A DNA stretch of 64,000 nucleotides from UBA1189 sp045654565 (GTDB lineage Bacteria; Bacteroidota; Bacteroidia; Bacteroidales; Bacteroidaceae), in assembly GCA_045654565.1 (NCBI GenBank), contig JAZONP010000219.1, positions 1-64,000 of the forward strand. Direction: 5' to 3'. The notes below the pieces were generated by a model, which saw only the letters and a list, made by a program, of their open reading frames with translations, was not told the origin of the DNA and searched no databases. Made by a program: the position numbers and the translations under genes. This document shows positions 43,701-52,038 of the stretch, one piece after another (position 1 is the stretch's first letter; each line of letters opens with the position of its first letter).

Positions 43701-46505
43701 CTGGTAGCTGGTAGCTACGCTGGGCGATGCAGCTTCCTCCACATCGGCTCCAGGCATACTCCAACGATAGATATATCCTACTTGAGGATTCTTTGCGTGC
43801 AGAGCGATACGCTCTCCAGCAGGAACCTGAGCGGCATTCATCACAAAGTCGGCCTCTACCTCGGGAGCCTCTGCCACAACGACGTCATATGTCGCAGTAG
43901 CGCTGCTTCCGGCAGCAGTGTAGGCAACTGCCGTTACGGTATGTATTCCGGCCGTGGCAAAGGTCACTGTGGGCGACAGAATGTTGACATTCTCAATGCC
44001 GGCCGACTCGATAGTCCACGCGATGCGGTTAACGGCCGCACTATAGGTTGCACTGAGCGTAGTAGGTATACCGGCATAGATGGTGCCCTTGGGCTCATCG
44101 ATGCTGACGCTGGGCTCGCCAGCAACAGCGCCCAATTTGCCCATATCAGCGATAACCACATCGTAGCTACCTTTGATTGTTGCGTGATGACCTCCCACGC
44201 AGTCGTAAATCAGCGGTTCGCCATCCTTACCGGTGATGAGGTCACCCTTGAGGTAGGTCACGAGTCCTTGAGGCATGATGTTACCCGTGAACTCCGTATT
44301 CATACACGCCTTGAGTTCCTTGGCTGTGCGAGCTGTATTCCAAATGCGTATCTCGTCGTACACGGCATCTTGCTCTGCACTGACTCCCGATGAGAACACG
44401 AGGTCGCCAAATCCTCCTACACCACTATAGCTATCGGAGGTGCAACTGGTGCGGTTCACTCCATTGACGAAGATGCTCAGTTGGTTCTTTTTGATTACCA
44501 TAGCGATATGAGTCCACTGTCCTACAGAAAGCGCAGCTGTAGTAGCACGGTTGCTAGTATCCCAACCTGCATAGAATGTTCCGTAGGCATCGGTATGGAA
44601 CATGAAGCGTCCCCAACCCGGTCCACCGGTCTGGTTGTAATAGCTGAGGCTGGTAGGCTTAATCCAGAACTCTATAGTAGCCTCCTCATAGTGGGTAGCC
44701 ATAACATCAGGGATAGTGAATCCAGCCTTGTTAAACTTGATTGCCGCGTTCTGTTCCGATGCTACGAGGGGGATACGCGCTATGATACAGTCTGACTCAG
44801 TTTCATCGGCATACACTGCGCTGACTCCATATTCACCAAGTGCAGGTATAGTATGCGGAGTATAGCTATAGGTGTCGGCTGGCAGTGAAGCCACGTGTGC
44901 TCCGTTGAGATAGACGTTGTATGCCACAATAGTGTTTGCCGAGCGCAAGGGAGCCTGCCAGGTAAGCACGCCATCAGCAAAGGTCGCATTCTGCGGTTTA
45001 TAGTATCCGCTACCCTGTACGACAACAGAGATGATGGTCTTTTCACCAGCATTCTTCACCTCTACCCCCTCACCGATGGCGAAGGGAGTCTCCACACCAA
45101 GTTCATCGAAACGATAGTCTATGATTGAAGCGTTATGGATGGTACCCTTACCCTCTGCCCATGAGCGAGTGTCAACAATGAAGAAGTACTTGAGCGGCTG
45201 GCTCATATCATATCCGTTGCTCAGGTCGGTGAGGTCGTAACCAAACTCCATAGGCTCAGTATGCAACTTGCCATCAGCCCAACGACCCAGCATGGGAACC
45301 TCGGGAGCGGGATTAACGTTACCATTACCACCATCACCGGCATAAGTGAAGTGGATGAACGACACCGTTTTCTCGGGCTCCGTAGCATCGAGGTCAGCAC
45401 TGACACCAGCGCTCAGAGCAATCTCACTACGGCGACTATAGTCCATCTCGAGTTTAATGGTACGGAGGGGACGATAGTCTTTACGCACCTTATAGATTTC
45501 GGGTTGCCACCACTGCTTGTTGAAGGTACCATCGCTACGGAAGGCACTTCCCGCATAAGCATAAGGGCAGTAGACGAAACCTTGGTTACACCACCAGGCA
45601 CCCCACGAGTTAACAATAATCCAGGCACCCAGTTCATCGGCCTCAGGCTCACCATATTTGCCATCGCCATCGAGGTCAAACTCTACACGGTCATCGTATC
45701 CTACGATGGTGAGTGCGTGGTCTACCTGTACTCCCCACTTCTTCACATAGCTCATACCGGCTACGCCGATGCTCTCGTTGTTGGCGGTCTTGGGGATAGC
45801 CTCCCAGACGCCACCTGATGCGACACCGATACCACAGATACCGCCAGCCTGGAACGAGTCGTCGCCATTATGGTTCCACAACCAGTTCTTCACTGCCTCG
45901 CGACCTTCCTCAGTACCTACGCTTACGGGGAAATTCGTGGGCTGCAACATACGGTTGTGCATCGCCTCGTACCATTTGTCGTAGCCCTGCATCCAACCGA
46001 AGTCATTGTATGTCTCCTCCTGATAACCGAAGAGCGACGAGTAGGTCTGTCCACCATAGGTAGCAGCCGAGGGCACACCCACCTTGGTTACAAACTCATC
46101 CTTACCCTGACCGGGCGAGTTGGTATGCAACCACACGAAGTGCGAAGGGTAGTAGTTGTGGGGATCCGAGCCATCGAGGTTACGATAGGCAGCCAATTCG
46201 TAGCTAAACATATAGCTGATACGCGATGCCGAACCGCACGAACCACCATCCTGATTGAATACCGGTGGGAAATGACGGTTCAAGCCATTGTGCACATGGT
46301 CGGGACGTCCGCTTGCAGCTCGGTCACGAGACTGGGCGCGAGCCTCCTTCGCCGAAGGCATCAGCGACCAATCGGGATTGATACTCTCCGAGTAGTCGGG
46401 ATACTTTGTGCGGTCCACATCTACGGTCTGAGCTTGTGCATTCAATGCAACAACACCACTTAGAAATAGCGTAGCAAGAACTTTTGTTGGGATAAACTTT
46501 TTCAT
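40776..46505 (-). CDS. Giant secreted papain-family (C1) protease with PKD, LamG and Big2-like domains
   Basis: 1909 residues with a signal peptide to about 26. The peptidase domain at 60-330 has Gln85 and Cys90 in FNQDGGSCGSAS, His263 in VDHALTIVGYDD and Asn299 in IVNSWGAWWC, so the papain tetrad is complete. Then come a fibronectin-like unit, a LamG-like domain near 600-740 (EATIEFWIKPTSL), three PKD-like units (about 800-1060), a second LamG-like domain (about 1070-1230), a galactose-binding-like module (about 1280-1420), three Big2-type repeats (about 1600-1850, each closing ITAKA...TCVVTV) and a sorting-type tail (YDVSGRPIRL, GVYIINGQKTVVK). Surface protein degradation is inferred. Confidence 0.92.
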   Translation of the reverse strand: MKKFIPTKVLATLFLSGVVALNAQAQTVDVDRTKYPDYSESINPDWSLMPSAKEARAQSRDRAASGRPDHVHNGLNRHFPPVFNQDGGSCGSASRISYMFSYELAAYRNLDGSDPHNYYPSHFVWLHTNSPGQGKDEFVTKVGVPSAATYGGQTYSSLFGYQEETYNDFGWMQGYDKWYEAMHNRMLQPTNFPVSVGTEEGREAVKNWLWNHNGDDSFQAGGICGIGVASGGVWEAIPKTANNESIGVAGMSYVKKWGVQVDHALTIVGYDDRVEFDLDGDGKYGEPEADELGAWIIVNSWGAWWCNQGFVYCPYAYAGSAFRSDGTFNKQWWQPEIYKVRKDYRPLRTIKLEMDYSRRSEIALSAGVSADLDATEPEKTVSFIHFTYAGDGGNGNVNPAPEVPMLGRWADGKLHTEPMEFGYDLTDLSNGYDMSQPLKYFFIVDTRSWAEGKGTIHNASIIDYRFDELGVETPFAIGEGVEVKNAGEKTIISVVVQGSGYYKPQNATFADGVLTWQAPLRSANTIVAYNVYLNGAHVASLPADTYSYTPHTIPALGEYGVSAVYADETESDCIIARIPLVASEQNAAIKFNKAGFTIPDVMATHYEEATIEFWIKPTSLSYYNQTGGPGWGRFMFHTDAYGTFYAGWDTSNRATTAALSVGQWTHIAMVIKKNQLSIFVNGVNRTSCTSDSYSGVGGFGDLVFSSGVSAEQDAVYDEIRIWNTARTAKELKACMNTEFTGNIMPQGLVTYLKGDLITGKDGEPLIYDCVGGHHATIKGSYDVVIADMGKLGAVAGEPSVSIDEPKGTIYAGIPTTLSATYSAAVNRIAWTIESAGIENVNILSPTVTFATAGIHTVTAVAYTAAGSSATATYDVVVAEAPEVEADFVMNAAQVPAGERIALHAKNPQVGYIYRWSMPGADVEEAASPSVATSYQAKGTYSVTLTVTAPDGREKSHTEQIEVLEVAPKAAFSIAPAVVIKGQEVEFVDESLYAPTKWEWRIGSEKANYILYDQYRALVMDQPGVYDVTLTVANNEGNSDVTRERALIVTNADSKNGLLFSYDGASVNVGMSPITAGQSAFTIDWWMNSAWLNTFCNGIGESDQTMHVKTNASGQMTLYVEGKSLSSGSNFVVPGEWHHYAVTFNSGQVSFYRDGVLNYSKSIASTAVPAISNFSIGTSGAPFKGSIDEFRVWGKALTDAQLRTYANSPIADVAAAESAQGLKLYYNFNQSGGDVQDATSRGLHGRRTGFGPDGDAWGLSKGVFCLNFSEAGGKDITATTLTNYVEAFASNNQTVNPNNSSRFLKLTGWTMENAVVNGNITTGAHVDVNKGRTFTVTTGWDGFANTLSNHKVFQTITLPKGYYTFEAEYDATYEGQCGASYLVVAAGSTLPVKEELGEAIAYKAMTPKGQVNKNTLGFVLTEETTVSIGLLVNMSGQSCMTLQRFRLMQSPVTVFEKSSDAVSSIAKLINDRLYYISLPYHTQGLTSWAVSQSEGVLVSNTTLGIVADRDDAIQQFAFLTNDEGATHYLYHALEKKFVNKDGKLADSPTDPIYFKEGAYDTTYVAYFDESHYINVNNERQLVINAYATPDGGNSFVIRPAKTFNSKAALEKFPIVEVAELTLNYSTATLMAGEALALQASIAPSYATDQTVTWTTSDNTVAIVARGVVTAVAPGVAVITAKAGDKEATCVVTVEKRYVEVMGILLSQSTATMTEGDELTLTATVLPEDADEKAITWETSNADIATVKDGVVTAIVPGTVTITAKAGGRQATCVVTVEKRYIPVTDIILNYTEVELKVGEKVTLSATVLPENADNKVITWSSSDVRVATISRKVVKAVAEGTAIITAKTADFSATCVVTVKTDTGIDQVDGETPTLMIYDVSGRPIRLNAKSTQELDPGVYIINGQKTVVK

Positions 46506-46565
46506 GACAGTGTTTTGTTGATACTGATTAAAGGGTATTAGTTTAACTTTTATACTTTTAACCTA

Positions 46566-46573
46566 CAAATGTA
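46566..46573 (-). promoter_or_regulatory. -7 box of the giant C1 protease gene
   Basis: Minus-strand TACATTTG matches TAnnTTTG, 60 nt before the ATG at 46505. No clear -33 box was seen. Confidence 0.5.
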
Positions 46574-46643
46574 TACAATCTTTGTGAAAGATTTATTATG
46601 AGAGGAGTTTTTTTGCGATAATAAAGATTGAACGGAGCAAACA

Positions 46644-46717
46644 ACTTTAATTTTTGATCTGGCAAGGTGCAGTGGAATGCATACATCGCTATTCCTTGCC
46701 AGGTTAAAAATTAAAGT
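46644..46717 (+). ncRNA. 74-nt hairpin with fully paired 24-bp stem
   Basis: Left arm 46644-46667 (ACTTTAATTTTTGATCTGGC...) and right arm 46694-46717 pair over all 24 positions in plus-strand RNA. The two non-Watson-Crick positions are G-U and U-G wobbles, which would be mismatches (C/A) in minus-strand RNA. The loop is 26 nt. It is either a small structured RNA transcribed rightward or a MITE-like palindrome; no coding frame covers it. Confidence 0.45.
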
Positions 46718-46759
46718 ATTTTACTCATAGAAGACATTTCATTTTAGAGCGGTGAAATT

Positions 46760-46820
46760 GCAGAAAGGTTTTAAAAATAAATCCTTAAGGCTTTAGAAAA
46801 ATTGCAGAAAGACTTTTTTC
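46760..46820. repeat. GCAGAAAG/CCTTAAGG intergenic repeat, copy 2
   Basis: GCAGAAAGG with T-run, CCTTAAGG at about 46783-46790, then GCAGAAAGACTTTTTTC (46804-46820). The same words are at 645-704. Confidence 0.5.
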
Positions 46821-46940
46821 AAAACGGACAAAGAGATTTTTCCTCGCCTATAAAGAGTTTTATCAAAGGCTTTCTATTTCGAATACTATGTATAGACTAA
46901 AGACACCCAACAACATTAGGCTACAACTATATCATTACAA

Positions 46941-46974
46941 TAAGAGCCGCTCGAATTAATTCGAACGGCTCTTA
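46941..46974 (-). terminator. Terminator of the seven-gene envelope operon
   Basis: TAAGAGCCG / CGGCTCTTA arms enclose the perfect palindrome TCGAATTAATTCGA with one mismatch (46950/46965). It is 33 nt past the stop of the last gene. Confidence 0.8.
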
Positions 46975-47006
46975 TACAAACCTTTATCTATTGGACTACT
47001 CCAACC

Positions 47007-48764
47007 TTAATAATAAAAACGAATTGTTGTGGTTTCACCATTCATTACACCACCTTTAAAGGTAAAACTTCCGCCAGAAGTCCAGTATTCCTTGTCAAGG
47101 CCAAACATATGAGCATTAGCCTGGTCTGGGCAATTGGTCTTAAACGAAGCAATGAGTTGATCAATAAGGCTTAATTCCGTATCGTTATATTTTCCATAAT
47201 CACCTGAATTTGCATATTCCTTTATCTTCTTCTTTGCAATTTCGAGTTTATCAATACACAACAAATACTTATATTTATCTATAAATAGACTCTTTTCATC
47301 ATTACCTAATTTGAATTTATTCTTAGAGTACATCAATGCTAAGCGGAAGTATGCATCACCATGATTCGCATTAAGTTTCACTGCGCTCTTATAACGGAAT
47401 GCAGCTTGCTGGTTATTTCCTTGGCGTTCCAAGATAACACCCCAACGATAATGTAAATGAGCCTTTTCTATATTATCAAGACTCGGTAGACCTAATAAGA
47501 ATTGTATTTGTCCAATAGCCTCGTCATAAAGTTCACGTTGGATATACACATTAACCAACAAACGACGTTTATCGACAATTTCAGCAGGATCCACATTAGA
47601 AAGGTAGGTATAATTCTCCAAAGCTTCCACATAAACATTAGAGTTTGGACACTTGCGCAACTTTCGAATTACTTGATCAAGGAACATCTGATCCATCCCC
47701 CTTTCCAACATTCGCGAAGCATAATACTCTTCTTGAGCTGGGCAATCACCCGGACTAGGAGGATCTAGCACATCAATTATTTTTTTATACTGATCATTAT
47801 GTCCCTTATGCAAATAGACAATATTTCCTTTTGCATCGGAATCGCTCACGTGATCTAACAACAATTGCATTCTCACATCAAAAATATCAAAATCGGCAAC
47901 ATACTGATCCGCATACTTCTTATAGTTTCCGTTCAAAGCGTAGGCTCTCTTCAAACGTTGAACTGAGATACGCATGAGCTTATCTACATTAAGGTAATAA
48001 ACCTCCTCTTGGTTCTCTGGTTCATTCAAAGCATCCATAATGTAGTCATACATTTTTACATAATGAGGATGCATTACATTCTCCTCGGTAATTTCACCAG
48101 AATACATTTCAATGTAGTCTCTTACTTTATTGCTTTTAATCAAGGTCTTCGAAAAAGTTTCGTTCATGCTTGCGTTGATTGTATCAGCATACTCATACCA
48201 CACGTCATAGACATTCATCAATTCATTGATGTATATCTCACGTTGAATTGAGTCACAAGTATATCCTATCAAATCTTTAAGAATGCTGATTCCATCGTTG
48301 TACAAACTTACACGATATACACTATGCGTATCAAAAACAGTTTTCCAAGGATAATAGACAAATATCAACTCTGTAGGATCACCATTAAAATGCAACACAT
48401 CAGCAAGACCACCCACCGTGGAAAGACTAACAACCTCTTCCTCTGAGATTGAGCGACCCACCTCGCGAGAAATGACTCCTGCCAATTCGCGCACTGTCAA
48501 AGAGTCAATTCCCAAATTGCTGAACTTTGCATTAAGATTAACCTTTGATGCTATATGAGGGAATTCTCTCTTTACTATTCTGATAATTTCATCTTGAAAA
48601 TCCTGTTTATTGAGAAGATAAGTATTGTATGGACTCCTATACATCGCAATATTATACACCAAAGAATCACTCAACACCTCTACATCTTGAGCCATTCCCT
48701 TAAAGGGAAGGCATAAAATGAGAAGAAGGACTACACTCTGAAGGAAAGACCTGAATTTATTCAT
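47007..48764 (-). CDS. Exported TPR protein with an acyl-carrier-protein-like domain
   Basis: 585 residues. A clear signal peptide (residues 1-26, cleavage after GMAQ) is followed at about 53-126 by a segment with the full pattern of an acyl/peptidyl carrier protein: DEIIRIVKREF, then FSNLGIDSLTVRELAGVISR and ISEEEVVSLSTVGGLADVL. Ser88 of LGIDSL would be the phosphopantetheine site. The remainder is helical with recognisable TPRs near 380-490 (AHLHYRWGVILERQGNNQQA, AVKLNANHGDAYFRLALMYS). A periplasmic ACP-like domain is unusual because the modifying transferase is cytoplasmic, so it may be a structural relic used for binding. It is the last gene of the operon, 17 nt after the giant barrel gene. 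Confidence 0.8.
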   Translation of the reverse strand: MNKFRSFLQSVVLLLILCLPFKGMAQDVEVLSDSLVYNIAMYRSPYNTYLLNKQDFQDEIIRIVKREFPHIASKVNLNAKFSNLGIDSLTVRELAGVISREVGRSISEEEVVSLSTVGGLADVLHFNGDPTELIFVYYPWKTVFDTHSVYRVSLYNDGISILKDLIGYTCDSIQREIYINELMNVYDVWYEYADTINASMNETFSKTLIKSNKVRDYIEMYSGEITEENVMHPHYVKMYDYIMDALNEPENQEEVYYLNVDKLMRISVQRLKRAYALNGNYKKYADQYVADFDIFDVRMQLLLDHVSDSDAKGNIVYLHKGHNDQYKKIIDVLDPPSPGDCPAQEEYYASRMLERGMDQMFLDQVIRKLRKCPNSNVYVEALENYTYLSNVDPAEIVDKRRLLVNVYIQRELYDEAIGQIQFLLGLPSLDNIEKAHLHYRWGVILERQGNNQQAAFRYKSAVKLNANHGDAYFRLALMYSKNKFKLGNDEKSLFIDKYKYLLCIDKLEIAKKKIKEYANSGDYGKYNDTELSLIDQLIASFKTNCPDQANAHMFGLDKEYWTSGGSFTFKGGVMNGETTTIRFYY

Positions 48765-48781
48765 AGTTCTCTAATATTTCT

Positions 48782-51700
48782 TTAAAATGAATACTTAACA
48801 CCCATCAAGAGGTTCATAATTGCACTACGGCCGCCATTCAATGCTGCATAGTCTCTATTGAAGAAGGCCAAAGCACGGGGTTCCAACGAGACACCCCAAT
48901 TTTCATTCAAACGATATTCCACGGGGATACCCACCGATGCTCCTACCGAAGCCTTAGCAATATGGCTAACCTTTGAAGCCTTCATGCTGAACAAAGGACC
49001 TGCAGCAAGCGTCACGTTCAAACGACGGTCAGGAGTATAACCAGCAAAGAGCGTGCTGAGGTCAAACATGTAGTCAACACCCAAGTCAACGTGACCGACG
49101 CGAGACTTCGTACCATTGGTTACCTCGGCATATCCCGCAGAAAGACGAGCGCCTGAATAGGGAGTGAAGTGATACTCACCTGACAAACTGGTATTGATAC
49201 CCAGCTGAGGCAATCCTGCATACATGTTAGTAAGGAATCGATGACTCAGACCCGCTGCAACACCTACGTTATAGTAGGGTTTGAACTCACCCGGCTGACG
49301 TCTGCTCGCGCGGAAGCGATATTCCGACATACCGAACTCCATACCTGCAGACACTGATACCAAGTGATCATCCAATGTGTAGCGAGGCTCAATGTAGAGT
49401 ATGTGTTCCTCATCAGTACGCAAACGCAACTGAGCGCCCACACTCATACTGCTGTAGAAATGTCTATCCACGTTGTAATACAAGGCATCAATCTTACCAC
49501 CAGCCTCCCAGCCGAGGAGCAATGCTGCGCCGAAGCGACCCGGAGTATAGCTACTACCGAAGGCCAACGGATTAAGCATCATATCTACACGACCACCGAT
49601 ACGTGCCGACTTGAGCAAGAGCTCACCGCCCTGGAGATTTACCGAATTAAGGTTACTTGCTGCAATCTCAGCACCTACACGAGCGCCCAACAAAGAGTTG
49701 AACCAACGACCTACGCCAAGACCGAGCTGCATACCACCCGTAGAGCCGAAAGCGATACCGTTACCAGCTGCATACTGAAGACCCATAGAATAGTTAACGA
49801 AACTACGACGAGTACCATACGTCTCATCCTGCATCTCCATACGCTGATAGAAACGCTCACCTGGAGTATACTTCACACCGGCCTGGAGGTTCATGATCGC
49901 GCTACGACCACCATTCAATGCGGCATAGTCTCTGTTGAAGAAGGCTTGAGCACGAGGTTCCAATGAAACGCCAAAGTTCTCATTGAAGCGATACTGCACG
50001 GGGATACCCACCTGCATACCAATCGACGACTTGGCCAAGTGGTCAACCACCACATTACCCTCAGAAGTTCTTGTACTGAACACAGGACCCGCAGCAAGCG
50101 CAACATCCAGACGGCGGTCGGGGGTGTATCCTGCAAAGAGGGTGCTAAGGTCAAACATATAGTCAAAGCCATTGTTAATGTGACCTACGCGTACTGCAGT
50201 ACCATTGGTCACCTCGGCGTATTCAACCGCAAAACGAGCACCTGAGTAGGGAGTGAAGTGGTACTCACCTGACACACCGGCACTAACCCCCAATTGAGGC
50301 AATCCGGCATACACATTGGTGAGGAAGCGATGACTTACACCACCGGCAACACCGATGTTATAGTAGGGTTTGAACTCCCCTGGCTGACGTCTGCTTGAAC
50401 GGAAACGATGCTCTGACATAGCGTATTCCAAACCTGCGGTCATTGACACCAAGTGGTCGTCAAGAGCATAGCGAGGCTCAATATAGAATGTATGGTTCTC
50501 ATCGGTGCGCAAGCGCAACTGAGCAGCTACACTCAAGCTGTTGTAGAAATGTTTGTCGGGACGAGTATAATACAAGGCATCTATCTTGCCTCCAGCCTCC
50601 CAACCGAGGAGCAATGCCGTACCGAAACGACCTGGAGTATAGCTGCGGCTGAATGCCAACGGATTAAGCATCATCTCTACACGACCTCCAAAGCGTGCCG
50701 ACTTGAGCAAGAGCTCACCACCATTGAGATTCACCGAATTAAGGTGACTCGCAGCAAGTTCTGCACCCAAACGAACACCCAAGAGTGAGTTTACCCAACG
50801 ACCCACACCAAGACCGAGCTGCATGCCACCCGTATGACCGAAATCCACTCCCATGCCTGTAGCATACTGAAGTCCTACAGCATAGTTGATAAAGTCGTAA
50901 CGGGTGTTATGAGAAACGTTCAGTTTCTCCATATGCTCGTAAAGCTTCTCGCCAGGAGTATAATTCACACCCATCAAGAGATTTACAATGGCGCTACGGC
51001 CACCATTCACCAGAGCATAGTCTCTATTGAAGAAGGCCTGAGCACGGGGTTCCAATGTGATTCCCAAGTTCTCATTCAGACGATACTGAACGGGGATACC
51101 CACCTGTGCACCTACAGACGACTCGGCGAGTTGAGCAACTTCCTTGCTTTCTGAGGCTCTCGTACTGAACACAGGACCCGCAGCGAGTGCAACTCCCAAG
51201 CGGCGTTCAGGAGTGTAACCAGCAAAGAGGGTACTGAGGTCAAACATGTAGTCAAAACCTGTATTAATATGTCCAGTGCGTTTGGTTGTACCCGTGGTCA
51301 CCTCGGCATACCCTGCCGTGAAGCGAACACCCGAATAGGGAGTGAAATGATATTCACCAGACAGACCAGCATTTACGCCCAGCTGAGGCATGCCGGCATA
51401 CATATTGGTGAGGAAACGATGACTCACACCACCAGCGAGACCGATGCTATAGTAAGGAGTGAACTCACCCGGCTGGCGTCTGCCTGAACGGAAGCGATAC
51501 TCTGACATCGCGTATTCCAATCCAGCCGTCATTGACACCAAGCGATCATCGATAGCATAACGAGGTTCAATATAGAACGCGTGGTTCTCATCGGTGCGCA
51601 AGCGCAGCTGAGCTGCCACACTCAAGCTATTGTAGAAGTGCTTGTAAGGACTGGTATAATACAAGGCATCAATCTTACCACCAGCCTCCCATCCGAGGAG

Positions 51701-52038
51701 CAATGCTGTACCCAAGCGACCCGGAGTATAGTTGCTGCCAAAGGCCAACGGATTAAGCATCATATCCACGCGTCCACCAATACGTGCCGACTTGAGCAAG
51801 AGATCATTTCCATTGAGTTCCACTGCGTTAAGGTGGCTTGCTGCTATTTCAGCCCCTAAGCGGATACCCAAGAGCGAGTTAAACCAGCGACCCAGACCAA
51901 GGCCGAGTTGTACACCACCCGTCTGGCCAAAATCAATTCCTGTACCAGCTGCATACTGAAGACCTATCGCATAGTTTACAAAGTCATAACGGCTACGATG
52001 AGATTGGTTCAGCTCCGACAAACGGTTATAAAGTTCCT
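48782..52038. repeat. Three tandem 1089-bp repeats inside the giant barrel gene
   Basis: Units about 48782-49860, 49861-50949 and 50950-52038. The anchor GGCTG(A/G)CG lies at 49293, 50382 and 51471, exactly 1089 bp (363 codons) apart; long stretches are near identical between units. The two upstream modules are more divergent and spaced 1164 and 1119 bp. Confidence 0.9.

Noticed and set aside
40776..46505. Several 150-250-codon plus-strand frames opposite the giant C1 protease
   Set aside because: They mirror a continuous 1909-codon frame with recognisable domains throughout and lack promoters or homologous features.
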